Shown here in pieces: positions 12,260 to 24,283 of a DNA stretch of 64,000 nt (position 1 is the first letter of the stretch; every line of letters begins with the position of its first letter). The DNA is from Nymphaea colorata. Taxonomy: Eukaryota > Streptophyta > Magnoliopsida > Nymphaeales > Nymphaeaceae. The notes beneath the pieces were generated by a model that ran no database searches, was not told where the DNA came from, and saw only the letters and a list, made by a program, of their open reading frames with translations. The stretch lies in NCBI RefSeq assembly GCF_008831285.2, contig NC_045150.1, forward strand, positions 6,770,001 to 6,834,000, read 5' to 3'. A program made the translations under genes and the position numbers.

Positions 12260-15200
12260 ATTTGTGATTTGAAGTCAATATATCAAGAGTCAACAAAAAC
12301 AATATTGGACTAATTATATTAGATGGAGTTCATATGCTAGTAGAGAAAAGTACATAAAAAATGCTACCTTGTCTTGGTTGGTCCATAGCGATGTCACATA
12401 AAATGTGTGTCATTCGAAAAAAATGTGTATAATACCCGAGAAATAAGTTGGTCGTATAAAACAGCAATTAGACCTGTCTTTTTAAAAAAACGTCAGAAAA
12501 TAAGAAACATGAAAAAGGTGCATATTATATGCGTTTTTGCACGTTTATTTCATATTTTTTTTATTAATTTTTATTTTTTTATAATTTTCAGGATTTATTA
12601 AATATTTTAAATTTTTTTAAAAATTTGCCGAAATTTTTCCGAGATATTCTCAACATATACAACTTTGTTGTATTATAACCGAGAAATTTCTCGCCGTATA
12701 ATATCCGTACACAGTATATGTGACAATGGTCCATAGCCCTTTTTGGGTAGTGAACAAAAAAGACTATGGTACAAATTGAGATCCACTATATCAGGTCCTT
12801 GGATTATTTTCAGGCTAGGTTGTTAAAAATTGGTACAATCAACTTCAAAACTTGGACTGAGTCCAATATATGAGGACGCATAGAGTTAGGGTCATGTTCA
12901 ACACTTAAACTTTGAATTAAATATGTGAAGTCAAGACGTGTTCTTTAAGGAGGTAGGTTATAATATCCCAAGTATGGGGAATAATTTGAGAATTGTCTCA
13001 TGTCTAAGAGTTTGAGATATCTGAATGTCCATATACACGTAGGTGCCATATTATCATGTGCCCTAGTGCATGGCCTTTTTAGGTGAGGAACCCACGTCTG
13101 CTATCAGGCAAGTCTGCATATGTTAAAATAGGTGCTCAGGTTAATTTTGAGCCTACATTCATTACAGTCAGTGTTACTTGGACAATGTAAGATACGAAGA
13201 TAGACATACAATCATATCCTGATGAGAGCAAGAACATATTAGTTTATAATGCTTCAACATCAGGTATAGTAAATAATTGTTAACTGTATTTCATTTTCAT
13301 TTCCAGATTTGTTTGATTACTTAGAAGAGCCTTTGATTGTTCCACCAGTACAACTATGAGCTGACAGGACATGCAGGGGAAGATGCATACTAATTGGAAA
13401 ACATGATTCAGAAACTTTGTTGATATGTTTCAACATTTAGATTTTTGTTCATTTTTCTTTAAAATTTTGTGAGACGATAATAATTTGACACAAATTGTTA
13501 TGAAAATAATGGTCAGTACATAGGACAGAGGGTAAAAACCAATGAGCAAGATTACTAACAGTCGGTAAATAGGACAGAGACTTAAAACAATGAGAATGAT
13601 TACCTCTATGGCATCAACAAGATATCCTGAGAGAAAGGAAACCCAAAGAGTCAAAATCCCAAGCCAAATGAGAGCTTCAGATGGTGTGATCTCTGGAACA
13701 TCTTCTTCCTCTGACTCTTCTTCACTCTGACCTCCTTCCTGAGATTGCATTGATTAGAATGGTGACAAATAAAAGAATGGTATTGGAAATGTCACAAAAT
13801 TATGTGGCAAATCAATCAACCAAACTAACGGAAAGTTTCTTCTTATCAAATGATTCTCCTGCTTTGAGATGGAAAATATTTGCTGTTTCCTTGTCTTATT
13901 ACTGGACAGGAAAGGTGACTTCGGAATATGAAGTTAACAGCACAGGTGCAGAATTCTTAACATAAAGGAGTTTTGACATGTACACATCAGAATAATTGAC
14001 ATAGTTCTTTGAAATGTGTCGATATATAGTTGCAAACACTTAACAAGTAGAAGAATAATTTATACAAACTTGTTAGCATTATAAATGAAAGCAGCTGTGA
14101 TGGGGTCTATCTTTAGCATATATGTATCACAATTAACCTTCCTCATCCAACAAATGATGGTTTGGTTTCTGTCTAGATATCAATATGTTACCAGAGGTCC
14201 CTGATATTTGAATGAAATGTCAACTCCCAGCATGTGAGGTGGTTGCTAGTTGACAAGATGAGGTTGATCAAGTCCCACAGGCCACAGCAAGTGCATCCCT
14301 CAAGAAAGTGTCTCCATTGTTGTATGTGAAACCTTGAATAGGCTGTTAATGCTAGACCAGGAAGAATGATGAGAATGCCAAGTCATGACTCCCTCTACAC
14401 CCTCAGAGAAACACAATAACATGGCCAAAAGTATGCCATTTCATCTTCTTCAAGTATTTCCTCTTGCAAAAAGTATTTTTGTAGCATGAGATTGTTGCTT
14501 TCTGAGGACACATAATCTTGTATATAGTCAAGCTACAGCTTGACTGGTATATGTATCAAGTCATAGATACTGATAGGATTAGACGAAGCACATAGTTAAT
14601 AGGTATGTATATTCAAGAACGCCAATGGATCAAATATAGAATATTTAGGCATTGTGTTTAGCATACACCAAGAGGCTTTGTTTTTTTACAATTTTCCTTG
14701 TCTTCTACTTATCTATAGGGTAAATAAAGTATTTTAGGTATACTTATTTGCAGTGGCCCAAGAATATATAGGTAAACTGGATCTACTTTTGTATATTTCT
14801 TTCTAGTTTCTTTTTTGCTTCTTTTGGGTCATCTTGGGAATAATCCAGCTAGTTGTTAGGAGTATGTTTGGTTGCTACTTCATGGTCTGACCAGCTGTTG
14901 GTCCCTAGATTTGTACATGTGTATAAAGGACTGCAGATGGTGCATTATAGTTCTCTTGTGCAAGAAGTATTATGATTGAGTGACTGTACTGAGGACTCTC
15001 TTAAATACTTTTAGCATTGTAATATTTTCTCATTCCATTTGATTTAAGTCACAGTGGCACGTGGGGGGAGGCCCACATACCCATACTGGTATGCTGGTAA
15101 GGCAAAACCGGTACAACTGGGTACGCTTAGATCGGTTTTGGGTCAGAAATGATCCAAACCACAAAAAAAAAAGGACTCATAACTTACCCGCGACGCTTCT

Positions 15201-17980
15201 TCCAGCCTGCGACATCTTTCTGTTTCACCCTCTGGCCAAAGATGTACAGCAGGACCTTCAGCTGCCGGCGGGAGATTCAGCGGCCAGCGGCGGCGGCGAC
15301 AGATGGCAACAACTTTTTGGCAGAGTAATATCTTGTTTTTTTTTTCATTTGACTGTTTTTACTTTTTAGGGTTTCTGCCCTTTCCTATTTTGCATATGCC
15401 CTTGTCGCCAGCAGCTTTCTTCAGTGACACCAGCGGCTTTAAGTGTCGCTGGCGACTCCGTGGTATTTAGTTTTTTTCCTTTATAGCATATGATTTACTG
15501 CCGCTGCTGCCAGTCTCCATAGTTTGTGATGTGATGATATCAATTTTGTTTTTTTTGTTTTTTTTTATTTTATTTTTTTGGAATTAAAATTATATAATTA
15601 TCGCCGTCCCAAGATTGGCGAAAATGCCATACCTGTACCCGCTTCCCGTACCCTTACCTATGTGACATAGAATTTGATATGTTTTACATAACTTGCTTCT
15701 GTTGTATGTCCAGATGAGCTCACACATTCCGTTACACTATGACACACTCCAATCTCAACATGAAGCTAAGTTGTTTCCTATTGAATGTGCTATATAGAAG
15801 GTTTAACCATCAAAATTCAAGAAATAAGATCCAGAGGAAAAGAAGACATAGAGTTACCTCATCAATAGGAGCATAAAGATTATTATGACTCTTAAGCTGA
15901 AAGATGAGATAGCATGCATACGCCACAAGCATAATGCAGCTGCTAAACCTAGAAAGGGCCATCTCTGACTTTCCATACTGCAACTCAGTATGAGTAGAAT
16001 GAAGCACTGCTGGAAAAAGTAGGCCCATTACAGCCATCAGTAGCAATCCAGAATCCACTAGTGCTGTTGCCTGATATTTAATGAAGAAATACAGAATCAT
16101 TGTCAATTCAATAAAAAACTAGGCACATTAAATTTGACAAGATAAATAGTTGCACAAGGTACCTTGTTGAAAACCTGATCCTTCTTGTAGTGACAGATAC
16201 CACCACAGAAGAAAGCACAACCAAGCACCAATAGCATATTTGATAAGATAGAACCAAGTAGTGATTGTTGAACAACACGGACCATTCCATGTTCCAGTGC
16301 ATATATCGATATTATCATCTCCGTTGCATTGCCAAATGTGGCATTTAAAAGGCCACCGACTGATGCAGAACCACAACAGAAGGAGTAAATGCAGTTAAGA
16401 ACATCAATTTTGTCCTCAGGAATCAATTGAACAATATAATAAATTAAAGATTAATACAAATTGTATGAGAAGTTGCCGAAAAAGAGATTGGTATGGTAAT
16501 GAGAATGAACATCCTAAAGAAGCCCTAACAAAGCGAAGGTTTTATGAAAGGAAAAAACAGCAGTTCCTATGCACATGCTTGAAAATACCAGTAACATACA
16601 TTAAGTTCATTATTCCTTCTTCTTCTTGTAAATGTGATTAAACTAAAACAACTTGAGAAAACATCAATATTTTCTCGTCATTCTATTTCTATCTATTTCA
16701 TTTTCATCTAATTATAAAATATGTTACAACCCATAGCAATTAGATGGAGCTTTTTCTTTCAGGCACATGTCAGTTACATTTATGAAGGCATGAAGCTCAA
16801 AGTGGAATTATATTCTTAGATCTACTTTGAAATACTAGTATTCATAGAATGAGATGACATTTTTCCAATTTACCTTAACTGATCTTGTGATTTTAAAGTT
16901 TTTTATGCTGTTAAATTGTTAAGCCTCTCCGGAAAATTAATTTACTTCAACACTAAGGCATGCTGATGAAACCACAACAGCAGTACCTGCAACATTGTTT
17001 AGCACCTTGTGCACATAAATGAAGGTACTTGCTTGACCAGGAAAAGTAATTCATGATAGCTTTCAGGTTCAAAAACCTACTTGACAAACAACTGCACTCA
17101 GTATAAATGATATATGCTCAAAAGCTCATTGATTTTGGAGGGAGGAGGTACCAATAAATAGGGACGGCAGAGGAGTCAGGCCCAAAGAGAGGATGGAAGT
17201 ATATTTTTTTAGGACGTTGAAATTCAAAGAGATTTTATGCAAAAAACAAAATCCTAAGAGTATACTAATGTAACATTAGTTCATGAAATTTGAGAAAGCT
17301 CACCTGTTGGTCCAGTGAAGAATGCAAGTTGCCTGCAATAAGCAAATAATTATATTACCCATTAATCACAAAAATTACTAGTTAAAGAAGGAAAAACCCT
17401 GCATATGTTTAATAATATATTGTCTAACTAAATGATTCTTACTCTGTAGCATAACCCAAACGCTCAGCCAGTGGAATTATACCCAACAAGCTAAAAAAGA
17501 AGACCCATCCCTGTAATGTTGGAAGCCTTTGGTTAATTGCATAAAGGATGTTTATTTGGGAGAAAAGTAACACAAACATGGAAATCAAATGTAGAAGTGA
17601 TCAATTTACTTAAATTGCAGTAATCTACCAGAAATAGCAACAAGAAAAAAAAAATCAATAGTAAGAACATGATGAAGCTTAAGGCGGCAGAGGAACAACT
17701 GTGGAAATATATGCATACTTACACTATTCTGAGTCAAGGCATGGACCAAGATGGCAACTGGGCCAGAAAGCAAGAGTACATTGAGCTTTGACTGAAATAT
17801 CACAATGTGGATGCTATTAAGTAACCTATTTCCTACTTGTTTAACTGTCCATCTTTTTGAGATGTCTGCTAATGATCCACCAGGACCTGTCTCCAAAGCA
17901 CATGTTTTTCTGGAAGCTCCCACAGGACTAACAAGGCTCTCATCTTCAAATTCAAGGTCCTTGTCATCAAGTGAGCCCAT
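8578..17980 (-). CDS. CAX2: CAX2-type vacuolar cation/proton exchanger
   Basis: Tonoplast antiporter that loads Ca2+, and in CAX2 relatives Mn2+ and other metals, into the vacuole in exchange for protons. Inferred exons on the minus strand: 17980-17723, 17510-17443, 17332-17304, 16359-16163, 16070-15858, 13738-13604, 12143-12027, 11951-11898, 9497-9381, 8769-8578. All have GT-AG borders and the frame is kept through exon 9 (396 codons). Both pore signatures are present: GNATE at 128-132 and GNAAEH at 322-327. Cys-Ala-Phe at 166-168, the triplet linked to Mn2+ transport in CAX2, is present. An acidic loop (SEEESEEED) lies about 260-268. Exon 1 begins exactly at an acceptor (TGTAG/ATG), so the leader is spliced on. 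The 3' end is uncertain: exon 10 reads to a TAG at 8578 (459 residues total), but a consensus donor GTGAGT at 8670-8675 could add another short exon instead. Confidence 0.92.
8770..9380 (-). other. Last intron of the CAX2-like gene
   Basis: 611 bases between coding exons 9 and 10. It is AT-rich with small open frames that match nothing I recognise. Confidence 0.6.
9498..11897 (-). other. 2.4-kb intron of the CAX2-like gene, transposon-loaded
   Basis: The intron between coding exons 8 and 9. It carries the CACTA-type element at 11375-11698, degenerate repeat traces around 10200-10870 and a CCTAGGC-rich repeat around 11020-11260. No independent gene is visible. Confidence 0.6.
11375..11698. 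mobile_element. Nonautonomous CACTA (En/Spm-like) element
   Basis: 324 bp. It starts CACTACAAAAAAAAC and ends ATTTTTTGTAGTG, the inverted CACTA terminus, and is flanked on both sides by the 3-bp target duplication ATA (11372-11374 and 11699-11701). The interior holds repeated GTCGGTGAAAGT-like sub-terminal words and no coding capacity. It sits in an intron of the CAX2-like gene. Confidence 0.88.
12179..12259. repeat. Compound (TA)n(TG)n(GA)n microsatellite
   Basis: Perfect TA, TG and GA dinucleotide runs follow each other, lying about 35 bases upstream (gene sense) of exon 7 of the CAX2-like gene. On the gene strand the CT and CA runs precede the acceptor and may act as part of an extended pyrimidine tract. 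Confidence 0.95.
12390..12727. mobile_element. Mutator-like MITE
   Basis: 338 bp flanked by the perfect 10-bp direct repeat GGTCCATAGC (12380-12389 and 12728-12737), in the size range of Mutator-like target duplications. The termini are long imperfect inverted repeats: GATGTCACATAAAATGTGTG opposes ATTGTCACATATACTGTGTA, with more similarity inward (CGAGAAAT blocks). No coding sequence. It lies in the 1.5-kb intron between exons 6 and 7 of the CAX2-like gene. Confidence 0.8.
13739..15857 (-). other. 2.1-kb intron of the CAX2-like gene
   Basis: The intron between coding exons 5 and 6. Its half nearer exon 5 contains the copy of the interspersed repeat described at 15050-15670. Elsewhere it is AT-rich with no recognisable gene. 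Confidence 0.6.
15050..15670. repeat. Interspersed repeat with GC-rich core
   Basis: Contains words like GGTACAACTGGGTACG, a GC-rich core with GGCGGCGGCGAC, a T-rich tract, and ends near ACCTATGTGACATAGAAT. The same closing block recurs at about 19066-19095 and 21188-21220, each preceded by CCCGTAC or CCATACC words, so this is a family with at least three diverged members in the CAX2-like gene region. The superfamily is not clear to me. Confidence 0.55.
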
Positions 17981-19288
17981 CTACATCATCAAAATTGTCA
18001 TAGAGCATCAGCAATATCAATATATCAGCATAGAAACAAAAAACTTGAGGTTAGTCACAATTAGCTATGTCATAAGGATGTGATTTTGGCTGCATGCCCA
18101 TAATGGCAGACACCCATGCATGGACAGTTTGACGCATGTTCAAATTCAAGACATATCAGGAGAATAAATTTTAATTTTAGATGAACAAGCAAAAGAAATT
18201 GTCTGAATTTACATTATATAGGCATTTAATTCCTTCAGATATTTTTGTAATGTCAATATATACTCCAGTGGTAATCAGAAAAAATATGCAGCTATCCCTT
18301 CCGAATCTGAGCACAGTTTGTGCCCACCTTGAAACTGTAAGAAGAGAATCAGACAAGACCTTGCAAAATTACCTCCATAGAAGAATGACCTACAGATTGG
18401 AACTTGTCACTAAGTTGGGCCATATGATCCACCTGAATCTCAAGCAATCCATTAAAAACAATGCAACCTTTACCTCACTGCAAGCATATATAAGTTGCTC
18501 ATAAATCAGGATAAGCACATAAAATGACAAAGTTTGTCCTAGTTCATTACAAAGCCAAAAGTAAAAGAAAAGTACAAAACAGTTCTAGCTTCATGTAAGC
18601 CAAAAAGATACTAAATAGAAACTAGAAAGCATGTCAATCATGTTGAAAATGACTGGAGTGAATGAGATGCAAGTATGATTAATCTTTTTCTTTGCCTTCA
18701 AGGCTCAAGCATAAACACATCAACTTCAAAGCTGGCTTTTCATTTCTTGTTTGCATGCCATTTTCATTATAAAAATTTTCATTGCATGGAAGAGCTTGCT
18801 ATACATTTCTTTTCTATTATTTTGAGAAATGCAGAGTTACAACTTGCAAGCTGTGCTGTTGATTTTTTAAAATTTTTATTACCTGTAATGCTCTGGCTGG
18901 ATGGATTTTCTGAAATTTTGTTTTTGCTTTTCAATGTTGTGCTTTGGTATTCGTTTATCATTTTGTATTTTATGAATTATGAATCATGAATGTTATTTTC
19001 TTTCTGTTACAAATGTGAATTCACACTTAAGTCTTTTTATAAAATCTTTGCACTCATTGCCATACCCGTACTGGCACCTATTTGACATAATTTCAAGGCA
19101 ATTATGTGAATTCACATTTATTCATGTTTTTTACAGTTTTTATTTACCAAATTTTTGTTTCACATTTTTTTGCATTTTATTTTTAAGATTTTGACCACCT
19201 TTCTTTTTCTCGCCAAAAGATTAATTGTTTTAAAACTTGCTGACATTTTCTCGTTTCTTTCTCATAAAAAAAAAATTGCAGTTTAATA

Positions 19289-19920
19289 CAATGTTTTAAA
19301 ACCCAGCGACGCGGGGTCGTGACTCGGCAAGTCAACTCGATGACTCAGACCAGGTTATGTTAACTTTTTTTAAGAAAAAACAAATATATAACTTGTCTTT
19401 TAAACATAAAAAGTAACAAGCACAAAATCTTGTTATCTTCTGGGTGTCAATCAGATCAGGTTGCATGCTGCAAATGGATGTGGGTCTTGCAGAAATAATT
19501 GGATTGGTCAACAAGGTTCTGGAGCTCCTTAAGGGCCACATACAGAAGCTCAATCCAGGGGACTTATTCTTCAACAATGTTGAATACGGATTACAATTTT
19601 CTAAACATAAAAAGTAGCAAGCACGTAATGAAGCAGTCAAGAGTATTTGATAAAAATGGAATCTGTACAAACATTTTTATTTGTCTTAAACATAAAAAGT
19701 AACAAGCCCGTACTGAAGAAGTCAAAATACTTGTATCCTTAATAAAGTAACAAAACAGAACTTGCATTTAACATGTATCAACTATAAGCAGCAATAAAAT
19801 ACTGAAGCATGAAGTAAAACGAGTCACCCTACTGGGTTGACTCATTAAGGGGGTGAGCCAAGCCGAGTCGCCCAAGTCACTGGGTTGACTCAACGAGTTT
19901 TTAAATGTTGAATTAATGCC
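19289..19920. mobile_element. TIR element, about 630 bp
   Basis: Left end AATGTTTTAAAACCCAGCGA and right end ACTCGTTGAGTCAACCCAG (read on the other strand) are imperfect inverted repeats rich in GAGTCAAC/GACTCGG words. The interior contains three copies of an AAACATAAAAAGTA(A/G)CAAGC motif (19401, 19606 and 19689) and no coding frame of note. Confidence 0.5.
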
Positions 19921-19971
19921 CATACAAAACCTCACCATTTAAAGCCTAAAAATGATATTTGTGGCCATGAT

Positions 19972-20018
<47 letters not shown>

Positions 20019-20164
20019 ATAAGCATTAGCGATATGGTGTTTTTCACAATGATTAACAGTGCTTTTGACAACAGATTTTTAATTTGAATCATGAAACAAT
20101 ATCTAGCACACGGCGGTACAGAATTTTTTTTTTGTGTGTGTGTGTGTGTGTGTGTATATATTGA

Positions 20165-20365
20165 AATCAGTCGGCTACCTTTGTGGCCAAATGGTTATTT
20201 TTTAGTTTTGTATCATTTAGAAACCAACCCAAAAAGTGCATTTTCAATGGTCAGTTGTTTGACAACCAAAAGTTTTTTATGATAGAATGCATCTTTTGTG
20301 ATAGTTTTCAGTAACACAAAATAAAAATAACCATCTCGCCATAGAGGTAGCTGTGACTGACCATT
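20165..20365. mobile_element. MITE with long terminal inverted repeats
   Basis: About 200 bp. TCAGTCGGCTACCTTTGTGG on the left opposes TCAGTCACAGCTACCTCTAT (complement of the right end), and the pairing continues through a GGTTATTTTT block into the interior, so the whole element can fold on itself. The target duplication is not clear. Confidence 0.6.
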
Positions 20366-21258
20366 CAAAATGATACAGCAAATTAAAACCATCCATCTCA
20401 AAACAAATAGATGGCTCAGATTTACTTTGTCTTTTTTTTTTCTTTCAACTGTTTCCAGTTCACAACCAGTGGCAGCCCTAACCACCGCCGGCGGCAGTTG
20501 CCCTACAGAAGGGGAGGTTTGCCTGCTCCCCCACTCCAGTTGCTGGAGCTTGGAGGCTCCAGCGGTTGGAGGAGGGTAGCGGCCTCCCCTTCTCCACCCA
20601 CGATCATGGGTGGAGTTCCCCCTCCACCTTCCACCCATAGTCGATGGGTGGGGATGGTGGGATCGTTAGGCGATGGCTGCCGTTGCCAATAGGCAGCACC
20701 GAGAGGGCGGGAGGCAGTTGCGGCGGGCAGTCTGCCAGTGGAAAGGGAGGAGAGAGATAGAGAGAAAGATTGGATTAACTAAATGTAAGGATCTTTGTCA
20801 CATGGGTACTACTGTAAAGGCAGCGTACTCGTACTAGTCAGGTACGACACCAGTGCTGATACAGGTATTGTCTCTGGTACCTCTTGGGTACTGGTCAAAC
20901 AATACCCAGGACCGTATCCGTCCGATTTAGAACTCAATCAAATTTGACCGAGTCCTTTCCTACCCAAAATTTAGGATTTCAGTTTTGTTCTTTACACCAT
21001 TTACACTCAGGAAGCACATAAAGAGTTGCGTTTTCATATTTTGTTCAATAGTTTCTAGAAATAGAAACTATAAATTTTGAATCATGAATGTGTTATTTTG
21101 TTTGAGTTCTTATTGTATGTTTTATATATATATATATATATATATAGTTGAACTCTCGTACCCAAGTATTTTGAAAATACTCCGAACCAGTACCCATACC
21201 AGCACCTATGTGACATAGATATGGATAAATTGAATGTCACCATTATATATATATATAT

Positions 21259-21291
<33 letters not shown>

Positions 21292-21295
21292 AGTG

Positions 21296-21545
21296 AGTAA
21301 ATGGCGACTCTAGCTATCTAGAGTCACCCAGGTCATCTAATCAAGATCGTCCATCTAAAGCATATGGATGGTTGAGAGAAAAACAAGAAAAAAAAGGTGT
21401 AGATTAATATTAAATGATAAAAATGCCCGTAATTTTTTTCTCCTTGTTTTTCTCATATTATCTCATATTAGATTGGATGGTTCTGATTAAATGGCCTGGG
21501 TAACTCTACAAAACGAGAGTCACCACACGCAAACGGATGCATAAC
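21296..21545. mobile_element. MITE with GACTCT terminal inverted repeats
   Basis: The left arm (about 21296-21360, with GGCGACTCTAGC and AGAGTCACCCAGG) pairs with the right arm (about 21480-21530, with GGCCTGGGTAACTC and GAGAGTCACC). A related, partly matching copy is visible near 33400-33560. It is preceded by a TA/CATA microsatellite. Confidence 0.55.
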
Positions 21546-22053
21546 CCCCTCTAGTTAAGATTCACCCTACCTGTTTATATATATGCGTGTGAGTAATTAA
21601 ACATTCATGTTAATCCTGTTTCGTGGAAAATAAGTGAAGACGTGACAAAACATGACGAATGCGGTAAAAAAAAAGTTGAACACTATTGCATGTAAAATAT
21701 ATTGACTCTTATTAGCGGATACTAAAAATAATTCCTGCGTGACAAAAGGTAGAGGAGCTCCTATTGAGAATTCACTCGATGAAAAGAATAATAACATCAA
21801 AAATTTGCAGAAGGTTACGGGAATGCAGAAACTCTAATATCTGAATCAACAGAATATAACTGATCTTCAAAACGTCTACCAGTGAAACCAATACATCTCG
21901 GCAAACTCCATCCTCATCGACCTCAAAATTCCATCAGTCATTCAACAATTACGATATAACCGGCTAGGCGGACGAATTTCCATCAAATTCAACGCAAAAA
22001 GAGCCTCAAATAAACAGAAGAATGATGTCAATGAAGGAGTCAGATCCTCTTAC

Positions 22054-22351
22054 CGGGACAATCACGGGAAGGAATTCACAGGAAGACCGGCGGAAGGCAT
22101 TCCAGCCTACTCCGAGCGCCACGATCGGGAGATGGTCGCGGAAGCAAGTGTCTCGGTTTCCTCAGGGAAAGAAAGAAGGAATCACGGGGCGAAGATTTGG
22201 AGGGTTTCCTTCTCCTAGAAGAATGAAGGAAGGAATTCGCCCGAAATTTTAGGGTTGTCATTAAGCACAAGAAAAGAAATTGCGAAGAAAAACCGCTCCC
22301 CCTCCGGCGGGCCCGGGCGCAAGGTCGAACGCGGGGTGCCGCCTATTTATA
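22054..22351 (-). promoter_or_regulatory. Probable promoter and leader exon of the CAX2-like gene
   Basis: On the minus strand a TATAAATA box (22344-22351) lies in GC-richer DNA. About 30 bases downstream starts a transcribed-looking stretch that ends with a strong donor, CCCG/GTAAGAGG, at 22054. It contains short ATG frames that stop before the donor, so it would be noncoding. The pairing with the CAX2-like exon 1, 4 kb away, is inference: no other minus-strand gene lies between them. Confidence 0.5.
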
Positions 22352-23078
22352 TTCCGGAAAGTTCAGACCGAAGGATGATTGATGACCATATTTCCATTTT
22401 GGTGCCTACCATGATAGGCAGAGAAACAAAAGTGGAGCAGAAGAGGGTTTTAGCAAAAATATTACTGCCTTTGTTAAGGGGCTATGTCACACTCTAAGCG
22501 TAAAACTTTCAAGATCGTTCCCATTTCCCTGCACCATCAAATTCACAAGACTTGCATCTAATACACGATTGATTCGATTAATTGGTAGTCATGTTTCCAC
22601 CTTATATGGTTCAGGAACATCGCGCTCATATGTTCCTCTGACATTGGTAATCCGGAGGCTTGAATTGTGTATGCCATTGGGTGTTAAGGGTTTTTCGTTA
22701 AAAAAAAAAAAAATCAAATGTGACGTCCTTAAAGTCAATATAGTTTATGCAGCACCTTTTACGTAATTACTTTTAGTTTTGCAGTCTCCCTCCTTTCTTT
22801 GTCGTTATCGCTTCTGAAAAAATGGGTTGACCAAATCGTACGGTGGGGCGATCAGGTCAACGTACGGAAGATCGGTGGAACCTCCTTGTGCTCTGCGGTC
22901 AACGGTCCGTTCTTGCGGCGGCTTTGGGTCCGGTGGATTCAGACCGACCCGGTTCGGGGACCCATTCAGTGAGGTCGGTCCTACTTTTACCGGGACGGAT
23001 GTACATGGTTCGCGTTATATTTTGCCGGCCCAACTCTACACCGGTTTTAGGACGTTTGAAATTTTAATGTGCACAAAG
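22352..23078. other. Intergenic upstream of the CAX2-like gene
   Basis: No gene recognised. Roughly 22830-23050 is GC-rich with words such as GGTCAACG and GACCGACC, and looks like a repeat or old gene fragment. Open frames of 74-101 codons here have no recognisable protein similarity. Confidence 0.4.
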
Positions 23079-23250
23079 GTAAGGCCGAGATAGAAATTTT
23101 TCAGGTGGAATTAAAATTTTCAAATTAAAGAGACTAAAATATCATTTTTTAAATTTTTTATATATAACAAGTGAAATTTTCTATGTAATTTTATTTAAAA
23201 AAAATGAGGGGGGGCAAGGGCCCTGCAGGCCCCACTTTGACTCTGCCCTT
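23079..23250 (-). mobile_element. hAT-like MITE, GGGCGGAG family, inverted copy
   Basis: The same internal blocks as the copies at 27292 and 29964 appear in reverse orientation (complement of GGCCCTGCAGGCC, AAAATGATATTTT and CACTTGT words). Flanks GCACAAAG (23071-23078) and GCGAAGAG (23251-23258) agree at 5 of 8 positions and may be a decayed target duplication. Confidence 0.6.
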
Positions 23251-23930
23251 GCGAAGAGTCTATGAGCGAATCCAAATCTTGAACGTTCGGGTTCCAAATA
23301 AAATCCAAACTTTGACCTGGTACGGGACTCGGTGTGGTTTCAAAACCAGCTTGGCACCAGAACTAGCTCATTTGAGAGCCACGTTGGTGAAGAGGTTGAA
23401 TCTTGTCAAATTGTATTTAAGCATAAAATTCAGCCAAGCTTTGATGTTGGTCAAGATTAGGGCATATATAAAAGGGCCGGTTTTTATTGGGTACCAAAAG
23501 AATGGATAAATTTATAAAAAAAAAAAATCAATATCATTTTACATAGTAAATAAACATCTTTAGAAGCCGTTTGGTACCAATAACAAACTATTACTATACA
23601 ATGAAACTACCCCTAAAAAGTAGGGTAAAACCCTACAAAACAGTGTTTTATAAATCTACTTTAAATTTTGTGGCAAAATCAATGAACAAAAATTTTGTGG
23701 CAAAATCAGTGAACAAGAACAACCTCTTATGGATGCTTAGGAGTCGTTTGGCAAATGGAAGAATTGAAAAATGTTCCATAAATCTGTCGTGGGGCATATT
23801 CATAAAACTTTTAGGGCATACTCATAAAACATTTTTTTAAGATGTTCAATGAAATTGGCTTAGTTTTTGGGTAACATTCAATTCATGTATCAGTTACATA
23901 TTATTCAATTGTCAACTGAACTCTTAAAAG

Positions 23931-24100
23931 TTGTTTGACAACAGTGCCATTATTATGTTGTTATCCTATGAACCTACCCACAAAAAGAAAATGAAAGTAT
24001 TCATAAAACACCATATACAAGTGGTCCATGAATCTGCTTCATTTTTTGAAGCAAATTTATAGAACAATAACAATGTGTAACTGTTGCCAAACGACCCATA
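23931..24100. mobile_element. Short TIR element
   Basis: Begins GTTGTTTGACAACAGTGCC and ends CTGTTGCCAAACGACC, giving inverted termini of the type seen at 6196-6314 and 41648-41797. The inner AATCTGCTTC word is shared with the last of these. Confidence 0.5.
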
Positions 24101-24283
24101 TAATGCAAGAATAATTAGTTTCATGCAACATACTATCCAGCGTTTGGTAATGAAAACATTTCTATGAAAAATTGTGTTTCAAAGACACAAAGTTCTTATA
24201 AAATATGCCCTCTAAGAAGCGCGATGTGCTTTAGATTGCACAAGAGGTGACACCTATGGGATTCGGTGAGCTGACCTTGTCAC

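Larger units (their letters stand above)
17981..22053 (-). other. Probable 4-kb leader intron of the CAX2-like gene
   Basis: A donor at the end of the putative leader exon (CCCG/GTAAGAGG, 22054/22053) and an acceptor abutting the ATG (TGTAG/ATG, 17981) would define a 4.07-kb intron in the 5' UTR. The stretch contains only repeats: inverted-repeat elements near 19289-19920, 20165-20365 and 21296-21545, two members of the interspersed repeat family, and TA microsatellites at 19986-20013, 21121-21146 and 21243-21290. Additional noncoding exons inside it cannot be excluded. Confidence 0.5.
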
